A DNA stretch of 64,000 bases, from NCBI GenBank assembly GCA_038322815.1, contig JBBQGG010000004.1, forward strand, positions 23,869 to 87,868, in the 5' to 3' direction. Position numbers and translations under genes: made by a program. The notes under the pieces were generated by a model. The model had not been told where the DNA came from and made no database searches. It worked only from the letters and a program-made list of their open reading frames with translations. Below, piece after piece: positions 1-6,378 of the stretch; position 1 is the first letter of the stretch, and every line of letters starts with the position of its first letter. The stretch is from PALSA-1296 sp038322815. Lineage in GTDB: Bacteria > Bacteroidota > Ignavibacteria > Palsa-1295.

Positions 1-1119
1 CTCGATCTCTTCATCCGTATTGAATCTTCCGATCCCAAAACGGATAGATGTATGCGCTAAGTCTTCACCGACTCCGAGCGCCTTTAAAATATAACTTGGT
101 TCAAGACTTGCCGATGTACACGCTGAGCCTGAACTGACAGCAATATCCTTAATCCCCATCATCATCGCCTCGCCTTCGACGAATGCAAAGCTGACATTCA
201 AGTTTCCCGGCAAGCGCAATTCAGGATTCTTCAATGGATCGGGTCCATTGATATACAATTCATCAAGCTCGGCATTCAGCAAATTCCAAAGCTTATCACG
301 CATGCCCTGAATGCGCGGCACTTCGACTGACATATCCGTCATACATATTTCAAGCGCTTTTGCAAGTCCGACTATACCCGGCACATTTAGCGTACCCGAA
401 CGCATTCCGCGTTCATGTCCGCCGCCATCCATTTGCGAAGTAAGCTTCACGCGAGGACTTTTTTTGCGTACATATAATGCTCCAACACCTTTTGGTCCGT
501 ACATTTTATGTGCTGACATTGATGCAAGATCAACATTCATTCTCTGAACATCGAAAGGTACTTTTCCAATAGATTGTGTTGCATCGGTATGAAAGAGCAC
601 ACCTTTTTCATGACAAATTTTTCCGATGGCTTCGATATCTTGTATCACGCCAATCTCGTTATTGGCATGCATGATCGTGACAAGCACCGTCTGATCTGTT
701 ATCGCAGCGCGAAGTTCATCGAGATTAATAAAGCCTTCTTTATTCACCGTCAGATACGTTACGCGCGAACCCTTGCGCTCCAATGCTTTGCAGGTATCGA
801 GCACAGCTTTATGCTCAGTCGTGCACGTAATGATGTGATTGCCTTTTGAGGCATACATCTCGGCAACGCCTTTGATGGCAAGATTATTTGCTTCGGTCGA
901 ACCGGAAGTGAAGACGATTTCCTTTTCGTCCGCGCCAATATATTTGGCGATCGTATTACGTGCCCAATCAACTCCTTCTTCTGCCGACCAACCAAAGCTA
1001 TGATTACGGCTTGCAGCATTACCGAACTTCTCGGTAAAATACGGCATCATCGCCTCAAGCACGCGAGGGTCTAACGGCGTTGTAGCATTATTATCTAAGT
1101 ATATCGGTATCTTTACCAT
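1..1119 (-). CDS. iscS: Cysteine desulfurase IscS, 3' end cut by window edge
   Basis: Pyridoxal-phosphate enzyme that removes sulfur from L-cysteine and hands it on as a persulfide for Fe-S cluster assembly and tRNA thiolation in the cytoplasm. The frame is open from the ATG at 1119 to the window edge, giving 373 residues of a family usually near 400, so only the tail is missing. The PLP lysine is visible in SAHKMYGPKG (about Lys205) and the catalytic cysteine in SSGSACTSAS (about Cys334). HANNEIG and the end AHTSIRFGIGRF are typical IscS. It follows an Rrf2/IscR-like gene on the same strand with a palindromic repeat between them, so an autoregulated isc operon is likely. NifS or SufS would be alternative names; the overall pattern favours IscS. 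Confidence 0.95.
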   Translation of the reverse strand, partial: MVKIPIYLDNNATTPLDPRVLEAMMPYFTEKFGNAASRNHSFGWSAEEGVDWARNTIAKYIGADEKEIVFTSGSTEANNLAIKGVAEMYASKGNHIITCTTEHKAVLDTCKALERKGSRVTYLTVNKEGFINLDELRAAITDQTVLVTIMHANNEIGVIQDIEAIGKICHEKGVLFHTDATQSIGKVPFDVQRMNVDLASMSAHKMYGPKGVGALYVRKKSPRVKLTSQMDGGGHERGMRSGTLNVPGIVGLAKALEICMTDMSVEVPRIQGMRDKLWNLLNAELDELYINGPDPLKNPELRLPGNLNVSFAFVEGEAMMMGIKDIAVSSGSACTSASLEPSYILKALGVGEDLAHTSIRFGIGRFNTDEEIE

Positions 1120-1150
1120 TTGTATCGTTTCCTTTTTCAATTTCTTTTTT

Positions 1151-1292
1151 GTGTCATTGCGAGGAAGGAGCAATAGCGACTGACGAAGCAAACTCCTCAA
1201 TGTATTATAGAATCTTACTTTCTACCAATCCTCAGGGGATTGCTTCGTCGTTTTCTTTTCCTTCGGAAAAGAAAAGCTCCTCGCAATGACAC
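1151..1292. repeat. Interspersed palindromic repeat, family A (copy 1)
   Basis: The element starts GTGTCATTGCGAGGA and ends with its reverse complement TCCTCGCAATGACAC. The inner arms are cgaagcaa and ggggattgcttcgtcg. The two arms could form a long hairpin. It lies between the Rrf2-family gene and iscS, so it would be transcribed with the operon. Further copies sit at 23619, 32465, 53646 and 56100, with a half copy at 53079. No ORF is carried, so it is a non-autonomous MITE-like repeat. Confidence 0.85.
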
Positions 1293-1304
1293 CTAAAAAC
1301 AAAA

Positions 1305-1706
1305 TCAAAGCAATTCAGCTATCGTCATCTTCCCCATGGATTCCTCCATACGAAGCTGGAGTTTATTCATTGGTTCTTTGATCGTGCAGGTATCGAACAT
1401 ATCACATGCTCCATGCTCGCCTGATGGCGAGATGCATTCGGTGATCGTCGTATGCTCATCGAGTGCGCGGACGACGCGCGACAAATTTATTGATTCCGGC
1501 GAGAAGAGCAGCGCATATCCGCCGCGCACTCCCCGGTACGAATCAATGATGCCTTCGGATTTCAATGACTGCATCACTTTAGCGAGTAGTTCGTACGGAA
1601 TATTCTTCGACGCAGATATTTCCCGCGTCGTCGCAACCGTACCGGATTTCGCCAGATACTGAAGCGCCATAAGCCCATATTCCACACGTTTTGATAACCG
1701 AAGCAT
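1305..1706 (-). CDS. iscR: Rrf2 family transcriptional regulator (IscR-like)
   Basis: DNA-binding regulator of 133 residues, the usual Rrf2 length. An N-terminal winged helix-turn-helix (about residues 1-65, ending RGVRGGY) is followed by a dimerisation helix and a three-cysteine cluster at C91, C101 and C107. This matches the position, though not the exact spacing, of the [2Fe-2S] ligands of IscR (92, 98, 104 in E. coli). The gene is directly upstream of iscS on the same strand, which is the classical isc arrangement where IscR senses cluster supply and represses its own operon. A 13-bp perfect palindrome lies just upstream of the ATG. The wider cysteine spacing means another Rrf2 member (for example a SufR- or CymR-like protein) cannot be excluded. 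Confidence 0.85.
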   Translation of the reverse strand: MLRLSKRVEYGLMALQYLAKSGTVATTREISASKNIPYELLAKVMQSLKSEGIIDSYRGVRGGYALLFSPESINLSRVVRALDEHTTITECISPSGEHGACDMFDTCTIKEPMNKLQLRMEESMGKMTIAELL

Positions 1707-1727
1707 TCTCTTAACTTTCCCAAGTAC

Positions 1728-1740
1728 GACTAATTTAGTC
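1728..1740 (-). promoter_or_regulatory. Palindromic operator candidate upstream of the Rrf2 gene
   Basis: GACTAA-T-TTAGTC is a perfect inverted repeat 22-34 bases upstream of the Rrf2-family start codon. Its flanks AGTAC/CTACT extend the symmetry with one mismatch. The position is right for an autoregulatory site of an IscR-like dimer. The link to the protein is inference. Confidence 0.5.
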
Positions 1741-1813
1741 CTACTTTGTAACTTAATTAAAGGCTCGTTTTAAGAGCCTGAGAGTATAACGGATTTTTTG
1801 GGGGGAAGGTTCG
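1741..1813. repeat. Direct repeat, left copy, flanking antitoxin-like gene
   Basis: About 73 bases, from ctactttgtaa through the hairpin AGGCTC-gttttaa-GAGCCT to a G-rich end, recur at 2193-2267 with roughly 85-90% identity. The two copies bracket the small gene at 1830-2114. Read on the minus strand, the hairpin followed by TTTAATT could act as a weak terminator between that gene and the Rrf2 gene. Confidence 0.75.
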
Positions 1814-1829
1814 GTTTAGTCCGCGATTG

Positions 1830-2114
1830 TTATGCGTTCGGAAGGTAATCCTGATAAAGATCTTCCTTGGCATCATCCCAGAAATCGAATCCACCCGATA
1901 GAGATTCATGCAATTCCTTGATGATCTCCTCTGCAATCTGAGGTTTTAATTCTCCTCTATCATATGCTGCAAGGCCTTCCCGCACACCTTGGATAAATTC
2001 CTCTCTTCTTGCTTGGAGTTGTCTGTTGCGGACAATCTCCACAAGCATATCCCTCTGCTCTGATTCAAGGAGCATCACTTTGTCAAGTACGGAATCTAAT
2101 GTAACTGTATGCAT
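1830..2114 (-). CDS. Small antitoxin-like protein
   Basis: A 94-residue acidic, helical protein (start MHTVTLDSVLDKVMLL, end GFDFWDDAKEDLYQ). The N-terminal segment resembles small antitoxin-like proteins that open with a short strand and a helix. The tail is rich in D, E, W and Y, as in antitoxin toxin-binding segments. I do not recognise a named family, and no partner toxin ORF of normal size lies next to it. Its first 17 codons recur almost unchanged in the fragment at 6123-6200, so the family has been copied locally. The gene is bracketed by a 73-base direct repeat. Function is inferred from size, composition and context only. Confidence 0.55.
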   Translation of the reverse strand: MHTVTLDSVLDKVMLLESEQRDMLVEIVRNRQLQARREEFIQGVREGLAAYDRGELKPQIAEEIIKELHESLSGGFDFWDDAKEDLYQDYLPNA

Positions 2115-2192
2115 ACATTAAGAAACAATTGGGGCAAAAAATGATTCAATGCTCTTCTGCAATCTCGAAGCAGGATTCTCGAAACACAACCA

Positions 2193-2267
2193 CTACTTTG
2201 TAAATTAAATTAAAGGCTCGTTTTAGGAGCCTGAGAGTATAGCGGATTTTGAGGGGTGGGAGGTTCA
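2193..2267. repeat. Direct repeat, right copy, flanking antitoxin-like gene
   Basis: Second copy of the 1741-1813 sequence (ctactttgtaa, the AGGCTC/GAGCCT hairpin, gagagtata, then a G-rich end). It lies between the antitoxin-like gene and the restriction-modification pair. Confidence 0.75.
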
Positions 2268-2375
2268 GGTAATTCAATAAAGATACCACTGTGACAATTT
2301 ATAAGAAAAACAGATTTTGTGGAAAACTTCCGTATTGTTTCATATATTAGATGCGTTGATGATAGGCACCATCTT

Positions 2376-3236
2376 ATGGAAATTCAAACCGATTTATATC
2401 TTGGCGATAGCAGAGAAGAACTGAAAAAGATAGACGACAATACTGTTGATCTTATTGTTACTTCACCGCCATATGCTGACCAGAGAAAGACTACGTATGG
2501 TGGAATCCATCCTGATCACTATGTTGATTGGTTTCTTCCAATTGCTGAACAGATGTTTCGTGTCCTTAAACCTACAGGGACTTTCATATTAAACATCAAA
2601 GAGAAAGTCGTTGATGGAGAGAGGAGCACGTATGTGATGGAGTTAATCTTGGCAATGAGGAAGCAGGGGTGGCTTTGGACAGAAGAATTTATCTGGCATA
2701 AGAAGAACAGTTATCCTGGAAAATGGCCAAATCGTTTTCGCGATTCATGGGAACGGCTTCTACAATTCAATAAGGACAAAAGATTTCACATGTATCAAGA
2801 AGAGGTAATGGTGCCGATGGGAAATTGGGCAAAAGCGAGACTTAAGAATTTGAGCGAGACCGATAAGATAAGAGACAATTCAAAGGTTGGGAGCGGATTT
2901 GGAAAAAACATTTCAAACTGGTTAGAAAGAGAGAAGGCCTACCCATCAAATGTGCTTCATCTCGCGACAGAATGTAATAACAAGAACCATAGTGCAGCAT
3001 TTCCTGAGGAATTACCGGAATGGTTTATTAAACTTTTTACCAAAGAAGCCGACGTTGTTCTTGATCCATTTATGGGTTCAGGAACAACAATTGTTGTTGC
3101 TAGCAGAATGAGAAGAAATACAATCGGTATTGACATTGTACCCGAATATGTTGAGATGGTCAAGCAACAAATCAACCCTTCACAGTTTTATCTTTTAGAA
3201 CCGAGTATTAAATATGCAGGAGTTGACACTAACTGA
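2376..3236 (+). CDS. DNA methyltransferase of a type II restriction-modification system
   Basis: SAM-dependent N6-adenine or N4-cytosine DNA methylase that protects the host site from the neighbouring endonuclease. The catalytic motif TSPPY is near the N terminus and the SAM-binding motif DPFMGSGTT is near the C terminus, followed by GIDIVPEYVEM. This order is that of the beta class. The middle part (EFIWHKKNSYPGKWPNRFRD) fits a target-recognition region. An upstream in-frame GTG at 2319 would add 19 residues (305 in total), but the ATG at 2376 puts LYLGDSREEL at the usual distance from the start. The last 23 bases overlap the endonuclease gene, a tight translational arrangement. Target base and site cannot be read from sequence. 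Confidence 0.92.
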   Translation: MEIQTDLYLGDSREELKKIDDNTVDLIVTSPPYADQRKTTYGGIHPDHYVDWFLPIAEQMFRVLKPTGTFILNIKEKVVDGERSTYVMELILAMRKQGWLWTEEFIWHKKNSYPGKWPNRFRDSWERLLQFNKDKRFHMYQEEVMVPMGNWAKARLKNLSETDKIRDNSKVGSGFGKNISNWLEREKAYPSNVLHLATECNNKNHSAAFPEELPEWFIKLFTKEADVVLDPFMGSGTTIVVASRMRRNTIGIDIVPEYVEMVKQQINPSQFYLLEPSIKYAGVDTN

Positions 3237-3948
3237 AATCGTTGAATATGTTGAAAACAACATAGGAATCTTCCATCAAAAGAGAATCCAAAGCCTCGAT
3301 GGACTAAAACTCAATGACGTCCTCCAACGCAAAAACCCGTATCTGTTCAAAGCGAAATATTTACTCACAGCTGAAGAAATTATTAAGGGGTTCGCAGATG
3401 CACACATCTCTTCAAATGAGGAAACTATCTTCGGTGATTGGCTGGAAAACCTAGCAATATTCATCAACTCGAAAGTTTACAATGGTAGGAAGTCAGGTAT
3501 TATTGGTATTGATCTTGAGTTTGACAAGGATGCAATTCGTTACATAGTCACCATAAAATCCGGACCGAATTGGGGTAATAGTGGACAAATCTTGAAGATG
3601 ATAGAAAATTTTAAGACCGCTCAGCGTACACTAAGAACAAGCAACTCAAAAATGCATACCATTCCCGTTAATGGATGTTGTTATGGAAAAGACAATCGAC
3701 CAGACAAAGGAGATTATCAAAAACTCTGTGGGCAAAGGTTTTGGGAGTTCATTTCGGGCGACAAAGACCTTTATCTTAAAATTATAGAACCTCTGGGTCA
3801 TAAAGCAAAGGAAAAGAATGACGATTTTATGCTTTCATATTCCCAAATGCTGAATCGATTTACCAGAAAATTTGCAAATTCTTTTTGTTTAGATAATGGT
3901 TCTATTGACTGGGAAAAACTTGTAAAATTTAATTCTGCTCAATCCTAA
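3214..3948 (+). CDS. PmeII family type II restriction endonuclease
   Basis: Double-strand DNA endonuclease paired with the upstream methylase. The 244-residue protein shows features I associate with the PmeII family: RKNPYLFKAK near residue 40, a helix EETIFGDWLENLAIF, the PD-(D/E)XK-like core GIDLEF ... YIVTIKSGPNWGNS, then VNGCCYGK and GQRFWEFISG. The Asp/Glu of IDLEF and the Lys of IKSG are the likely metal-dependent catalytic residues. The start overlaps the methylase stop by 23 bases, so production of the nuclease probably depends on translation of the methylase. Length is normal and the frame intact, so the system may be active. Recognition site unknown. Confidence 0.85.
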   Translation: MQELTLTEIVEYVENNIGIFHQKRIQSLDGLKLNDVLQRKNPYLFKAKYLLTAEEIIKGFADAHISSNEETIFGDWLENLAIFINSKVYNGRKSGIIGIDLEFDKDAIRYIVTIKSGPNWGNSGQILKMIENFKTAQRTLRTSNSKMHTIPVNGCCYGKDNRPDKGDYQKLCGQRFWEFISGDKDLYLKIIEPLGHKAKEKNDDFMLSYSQMLNRFTRKFANSFCLDNGSIDWEKLVKFNSAQS

Positions 3949-3966
3949 CTATTGCCAATGACATAC

Positions 3967-4857
3967 TTAAAAAAATCTTCTTATCATTTCTGAAACAGGC
4001 AAATGATTGGTGAAGACAAGCAAAGTTTCATCAGAATCAATTTCGATTCCAGAGTGGAATACACCGATGAGTTCGCGATCGTGTTTATGAGTCAGGAAAG
4101 ACTCAATACTTATGTGAGACAACAAAAACAGTCCCGATCCACTCATGCCGTGCATTGAAGGAAAAGTCATTTTTTCTCCTGTATCCTTAACCAACTGACT
4201 TTTTCTGAAAGACATCACGTAATGAGTAGACGGAGAAATTCCTCTTATTTTATCGAATATGCCACCCTTTATCATTTGCTCAAGTTGGTTATCGTGAACG
4301 AGATTCGATCTGAATGAGTACGGTTTCGGCTTAACCTTACCTACGTATCCTCTATTGTGAGTAAATGGAAATCCCAAAAAACAAACCATGAAATTATCGG
4401 CTTCAAATCTCGTATCTCGTTCTCTGTCGTACCCCAAGAACTGATGATCCGTAGTTTCAATTTTCTTAGCGGTATCCGAATTGACTTCAATAACACAGAT
4501 GTCGAATGGGTCATCAATATGCGGAGCATGTTTATCGGCACTAATTTGTGCCGGTGATTCAATCGGAGCTATTCCCTTGATCGACGGGACGTAAAGTGTG
4601 CGCTTTTCTTTAATATGAATATCTTTAATTACGTGTCCGGCAGTCACGATAAACTTTCGTGATGAGGTCTCAATCAAATTTCCGCTTCCTACACAGACAG
4701 GAACATCCTTCTGGTTAGGTGCGTAAATTGGGATTACATAGTTTTGAAGTTGAGCAGTTCGCTCGGATAAGATTTCACTGTATGCTTCATACGTATCCTT
4801 AATCAACGAGACACTCCCAGTAACTTCAATCTTTTCTTCATTCGCTAATGTCTGCAT
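3967..4857 (-). CDS. Cytoplasmic trypsin-like serine peptidase
   Basis: A 296-residue protein with a chymotrypsin-fold catalytic triad. His75 lies in VTAGHVIKDI, Asp119 in DDPFDICVIEV, and the nucleophile in HGMSGSGLF (about Ser239). No signal peptide, lipobox or membrane segment is visible: the N terminus is acidic and helical, so the enzyme should stay in the cytoplasm, unlike DegP/HtrA. There is also no PDZ domain. It is convergent with the restriction endonuclease (18 bases between stops) inside a cluster of toxin-antitoxin relics. Cytoplasmic trypsin-like domains occur in several anti-phage systems, so a defence role is possible, but that is inference from context. It could also be a regulatory protease of unknown target. 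Confidence 0.75.
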   Translation of the reverse strand: MQTLANEEKIEVTGSVSLIKDTYEAYSEILSERTAQLQNYVIPIYAPNQKDVPVCVGSGNLIETSSRKFIVTAGHVIKDIHIKEKRTLYVPSIKGIAPIESPAQISADKHAPHIDDPFDICVIEVNSDTAKKIETTDHQFLGYDRERDTRFEADNFMVCFLGFPFTHNRGYVGKVKPKPYSFRSNLVHDNQLEQMIKGGIFDKIRGISPSTHYVMSFRKSQLVKDTGEKMTFPSMHGMSGSGLFLLSHISIESFLTHKHDRELIGVFHSGIEIDSDETLLVFTNHLPVSEMIRRFF

Positions 4858-4940
4858 AGCCTATTAAAAAAAATCTCCGTCTACTTCGTTCCTTGAGAAC
4901 TTTGGCTTTCCCCTGATGCAGCGAACTGCGACATTTCGGT

Positions 4941-5070
4941 GCATTTCCCTCAGTCATGATGTTTTATACGCACGAGAGCCTATAGAAGCCGGTGCATCGT
5001 TCTGCTTATTTTTCTTGTCCTTGCGCCGTGGGCAGTCGTTTGTTTTTAGTCGTTAGTCTTTAGCAGAAGG
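4941..5070. repeat. Direct repeat, left copy, flanking second antitoxin-like gene
   Basis: About 130 bases running from gcatttcc through catgatgttttat, gagagcct and cttgtccttgcgccgtgggc to a gtcgttag-type end. The same block recurs at 5366-5490 with about 85-90% identity. The two copies enclose the gene at 5089-5322. Confidence 0.8.
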
Positions 5071-5088
5071 TCGCACATGGGGCATCCA

Positions 5089-5322
5089 TCAGAGATTATC
5101 GCCGAGTGTACCGGAAAAATCATTCTCAATCTCTTCGATATCCTGCAGGTACAGAGGATCGTTTGCTGCCTTAGCGATAAGGGCAAGTTTTTCAGCGCGG
5201 GTTTTCTCCCCTTTTTTCGAATAAATATAAACCTCTACCTCTTCGCCGTTCGGAACGTCAGGGACGTTCAGGCGCACAATATGATCTTGCGGAACAGTTA
5301 TCGTTTGATGCAATTGTAGCAT
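5089..5322 (-). CDS. Small antitoxin-like protein
   Basis: A 77-residue protein starting MLQLHQTITVPQDH. An ATG six codons further upstream (5340) is also possible. A beta-rich N-terminal half (HIVRLNVPDVPNGEEVEVYI) is followed by a charged helix (RAEKLALIAKAANDPLYLQD). This layout is that of many small type II antitoxins, where an N-terminal fold precedes a flexible helix that binds a toxin. No partner toxin is adjacent. The gene sits between two copies of a 125-base direct repeat, much like the unrelated small gene at 1830-2114. I do not recognise a specific family. Confidence 0.5.
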   Translation of the reverse strand: MLQLHQTITVPQDHIVRLNVPDVPNGEEVEVYIYSKKGEKTRAEKLALIAKAANDPLYLQDIEEIENDFSGTLGDNL

Positions 5323-5365
5323 AGATAATCCAACTATCATTCACCTGCCAAAGTTTCATCTCGGA

Positions 5366-5490
5366 GCATTTCCACCAAGCATGATGTTTTATGCGCATGA
5401 GAGCCTTTAGAAGCTGGTGCGTCGTTCTGCTTATTTTTCTTGTCCTTGCGCCGTGGGCAGTCGTTAGTTTTTAGTCGTTAGCAGAAGGGG
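5366..5490. repeat. Direct repeat, right copy, flanking second antitoxin-like gene
   Basis: Second copy of the 4941-5070 block. It runs from gcatttcc to gcagaagggg and keeps the long shared core cttgtccttgcgccgtgggc and the gttagtttttagtcgttag tail. Confidence 0.8.
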
Positions 5491-5578
5491 AGAACCAAAA
5501 GCAAAATAATGATCAGCCATGATGAAGCGAAGAAGTATTATAAACCGTGTTTGGTTTGTAAGCCGGATAGCTTGGGCA

Positions 5579-5637
5579 GTCGTTAGTTGTTAGTCGTTAG
5601 TTGTTAGTCGTTAGTTGTTAGTCGTTAGTCGTTAGCA
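5579..5637. repeat. Short tandem repeat of a 14-base unit
   Basis: About three and a half head-to-tail copies of cgttagttgttagt, ending with extra gtcgttag units. Related gtcgttag strings occur at the ends of the 4941 and 5366 repeats and upstream of lepA near 25562, so the unit is dispersed as well as tandem. There are no spacers, so this is not a CRISPR array. Confidence 0.8.
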
Positions 5638-5655
5638 GAAGTCGGGGTGCTGTAA

Positions 5656-5898
5656 TCAGCCGAATAATTTCTCTATTAGTTCTTTTCTGGTAATCTTGAG
5701 ATGGTCTGCAACGTCGCTGAGTATTCCCATGAGTGTGCCGAGTTTGAGAGGGTCATGCAGTGGGACGGCGATATGATGCTCGTTCTCGTGCTTTGCCGTT
5801 AAATAGACATGGCTTCCTTTTTGGCGGGTCGATATTATAGCCTAATTGTGAAGCACTTTAATGAGTTCTTTGCCGGAAATATCGCGCGGCGCTTTCAT
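5656..5898 (-). pseudogene. hicA: HicA-like toxin, disrupted by an in-frame stop
   Basis: Reading from the ATG at 5898 gives MKAPRDISGKELIKVLHN, then TAG at 5842-5844, then an open stretch that includes RQKGSHVYLT, HHIAVPLHD and LKLGTLMGIL. These are the core HicA features: the GSHV strand with the catalytic His, the PLH motif and the GTL helix. Shifting one base after VLH restores LGYNID, and a second shift after it returns to the GSHV frame. The gene therefore carries two nearly compensating single-base changes with a stop between them. The start overlaps the upstream HicB-like stop by 4 bases (ATGA). HicA is an mRNA interferase; this copy should be inactive unless the TAG is read through. 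Confidence 0.75.
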
Positions 5899-6101
5899 GC
5901 AGCGAGGACTTCTTCGCGGACAAAATGCAGGCGAATGATCTTCGGAGCGGCATTGTCACCATAAAAAACATCCACAGCTTCGCGGACGTTAATGCGTAAT
6001 TCTTCTTCAGAATCAGACTGTGTAAAGATAGATACACCGAGTGCCTTGGCAGTATATCCGCCTTCGATAGCATCTTCAACGAGGAAAATTATTTCATTCA
6101 T
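5895..6101 (-). CDS. hicB: HicB-like antitoxin
   Basis: A 68-residue protein with the partial RNase-H-like HicB fold: start MNEIIFLVEDAIEGGYTAKA, then SIFTQSDSEEELRINVREAV, ending in IIRLHFVREEVLAA. Short proteins of this type are often found immediately before HicA genes and neutralise the toxin; many databases carry them under a misleading dehydrogenase name. The stop codon overlaps the start of the broken hicA by 4 bases, so the pair was one transcript. The antitoxin frame is intact while the toxin frame is not, as expected for a decaying toxin-antitoxin locus. Confidence 0.75.
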   Translation of the reverse strand: MNEIIFLVEDAIEGGYTAKALGVSIFTQSDSEEELRINVREAVDVFYGDNAAPKIIRLHFVREEVLAA

Positions 6102-6122
6102 GTTCTAAAAAACAAACTATTG

Positions 6123-6200
6123 TTATGATGGTTCACCGGACAGCCGCTCATCAAGGAGCATCACTTCGTCAAGAACTGAATCTAATGTTATAGTATGCAT
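6123..6200 (-). pseudogene. Fragment of the antitoxin-like gene family at 1830-2114
   Basis: A 25-codon open frame starting MHTITLDSVLDEVMLL, nearly identical over its first 17 codons to the start of the 94-residue gene at 1830-2114, then diverging and stopping (TAA at 6123). The DNA match includes the start codon context gtatgcata. It is a truncated duplicate just upstream of the HicB-like gene. Confidence 0.6.
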
Positions 6201-6378
6201 ATACAAAAGAACAATCTGTAAGAAGAAAAAATCCATCCCATTGCTCCGCCCTCACCCCTGCCCCTCTTCAGGAGTATCGGGCGAGGGATTCTATAAAAAT
6301 GTTTAATATTCTGAAAGTGAATTTTTGTTGCGTGCAAATTCCTCGCTCATAATTATTGTAAAGTGTTTGTAACTACCT

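Noticed and set aside
2319..2375. GTG start adding 19 residues to the methyltransferase
   Set aside because: The ATG at 2376 fits the family start and the extra residues show no conserved feature. The GTG remains possible.
1741..5490. Integron-like gene cassettes with attC sites
   Set aside because: The direct repeats flanking small genes lack the paired core sites (RYYYAAC / GTTRRRY) and the expected folding, and no integrase is present.
5579..5637. Possible CRISPR array
   Set aside because: The repeats are contiguous 14-base units without spacers.
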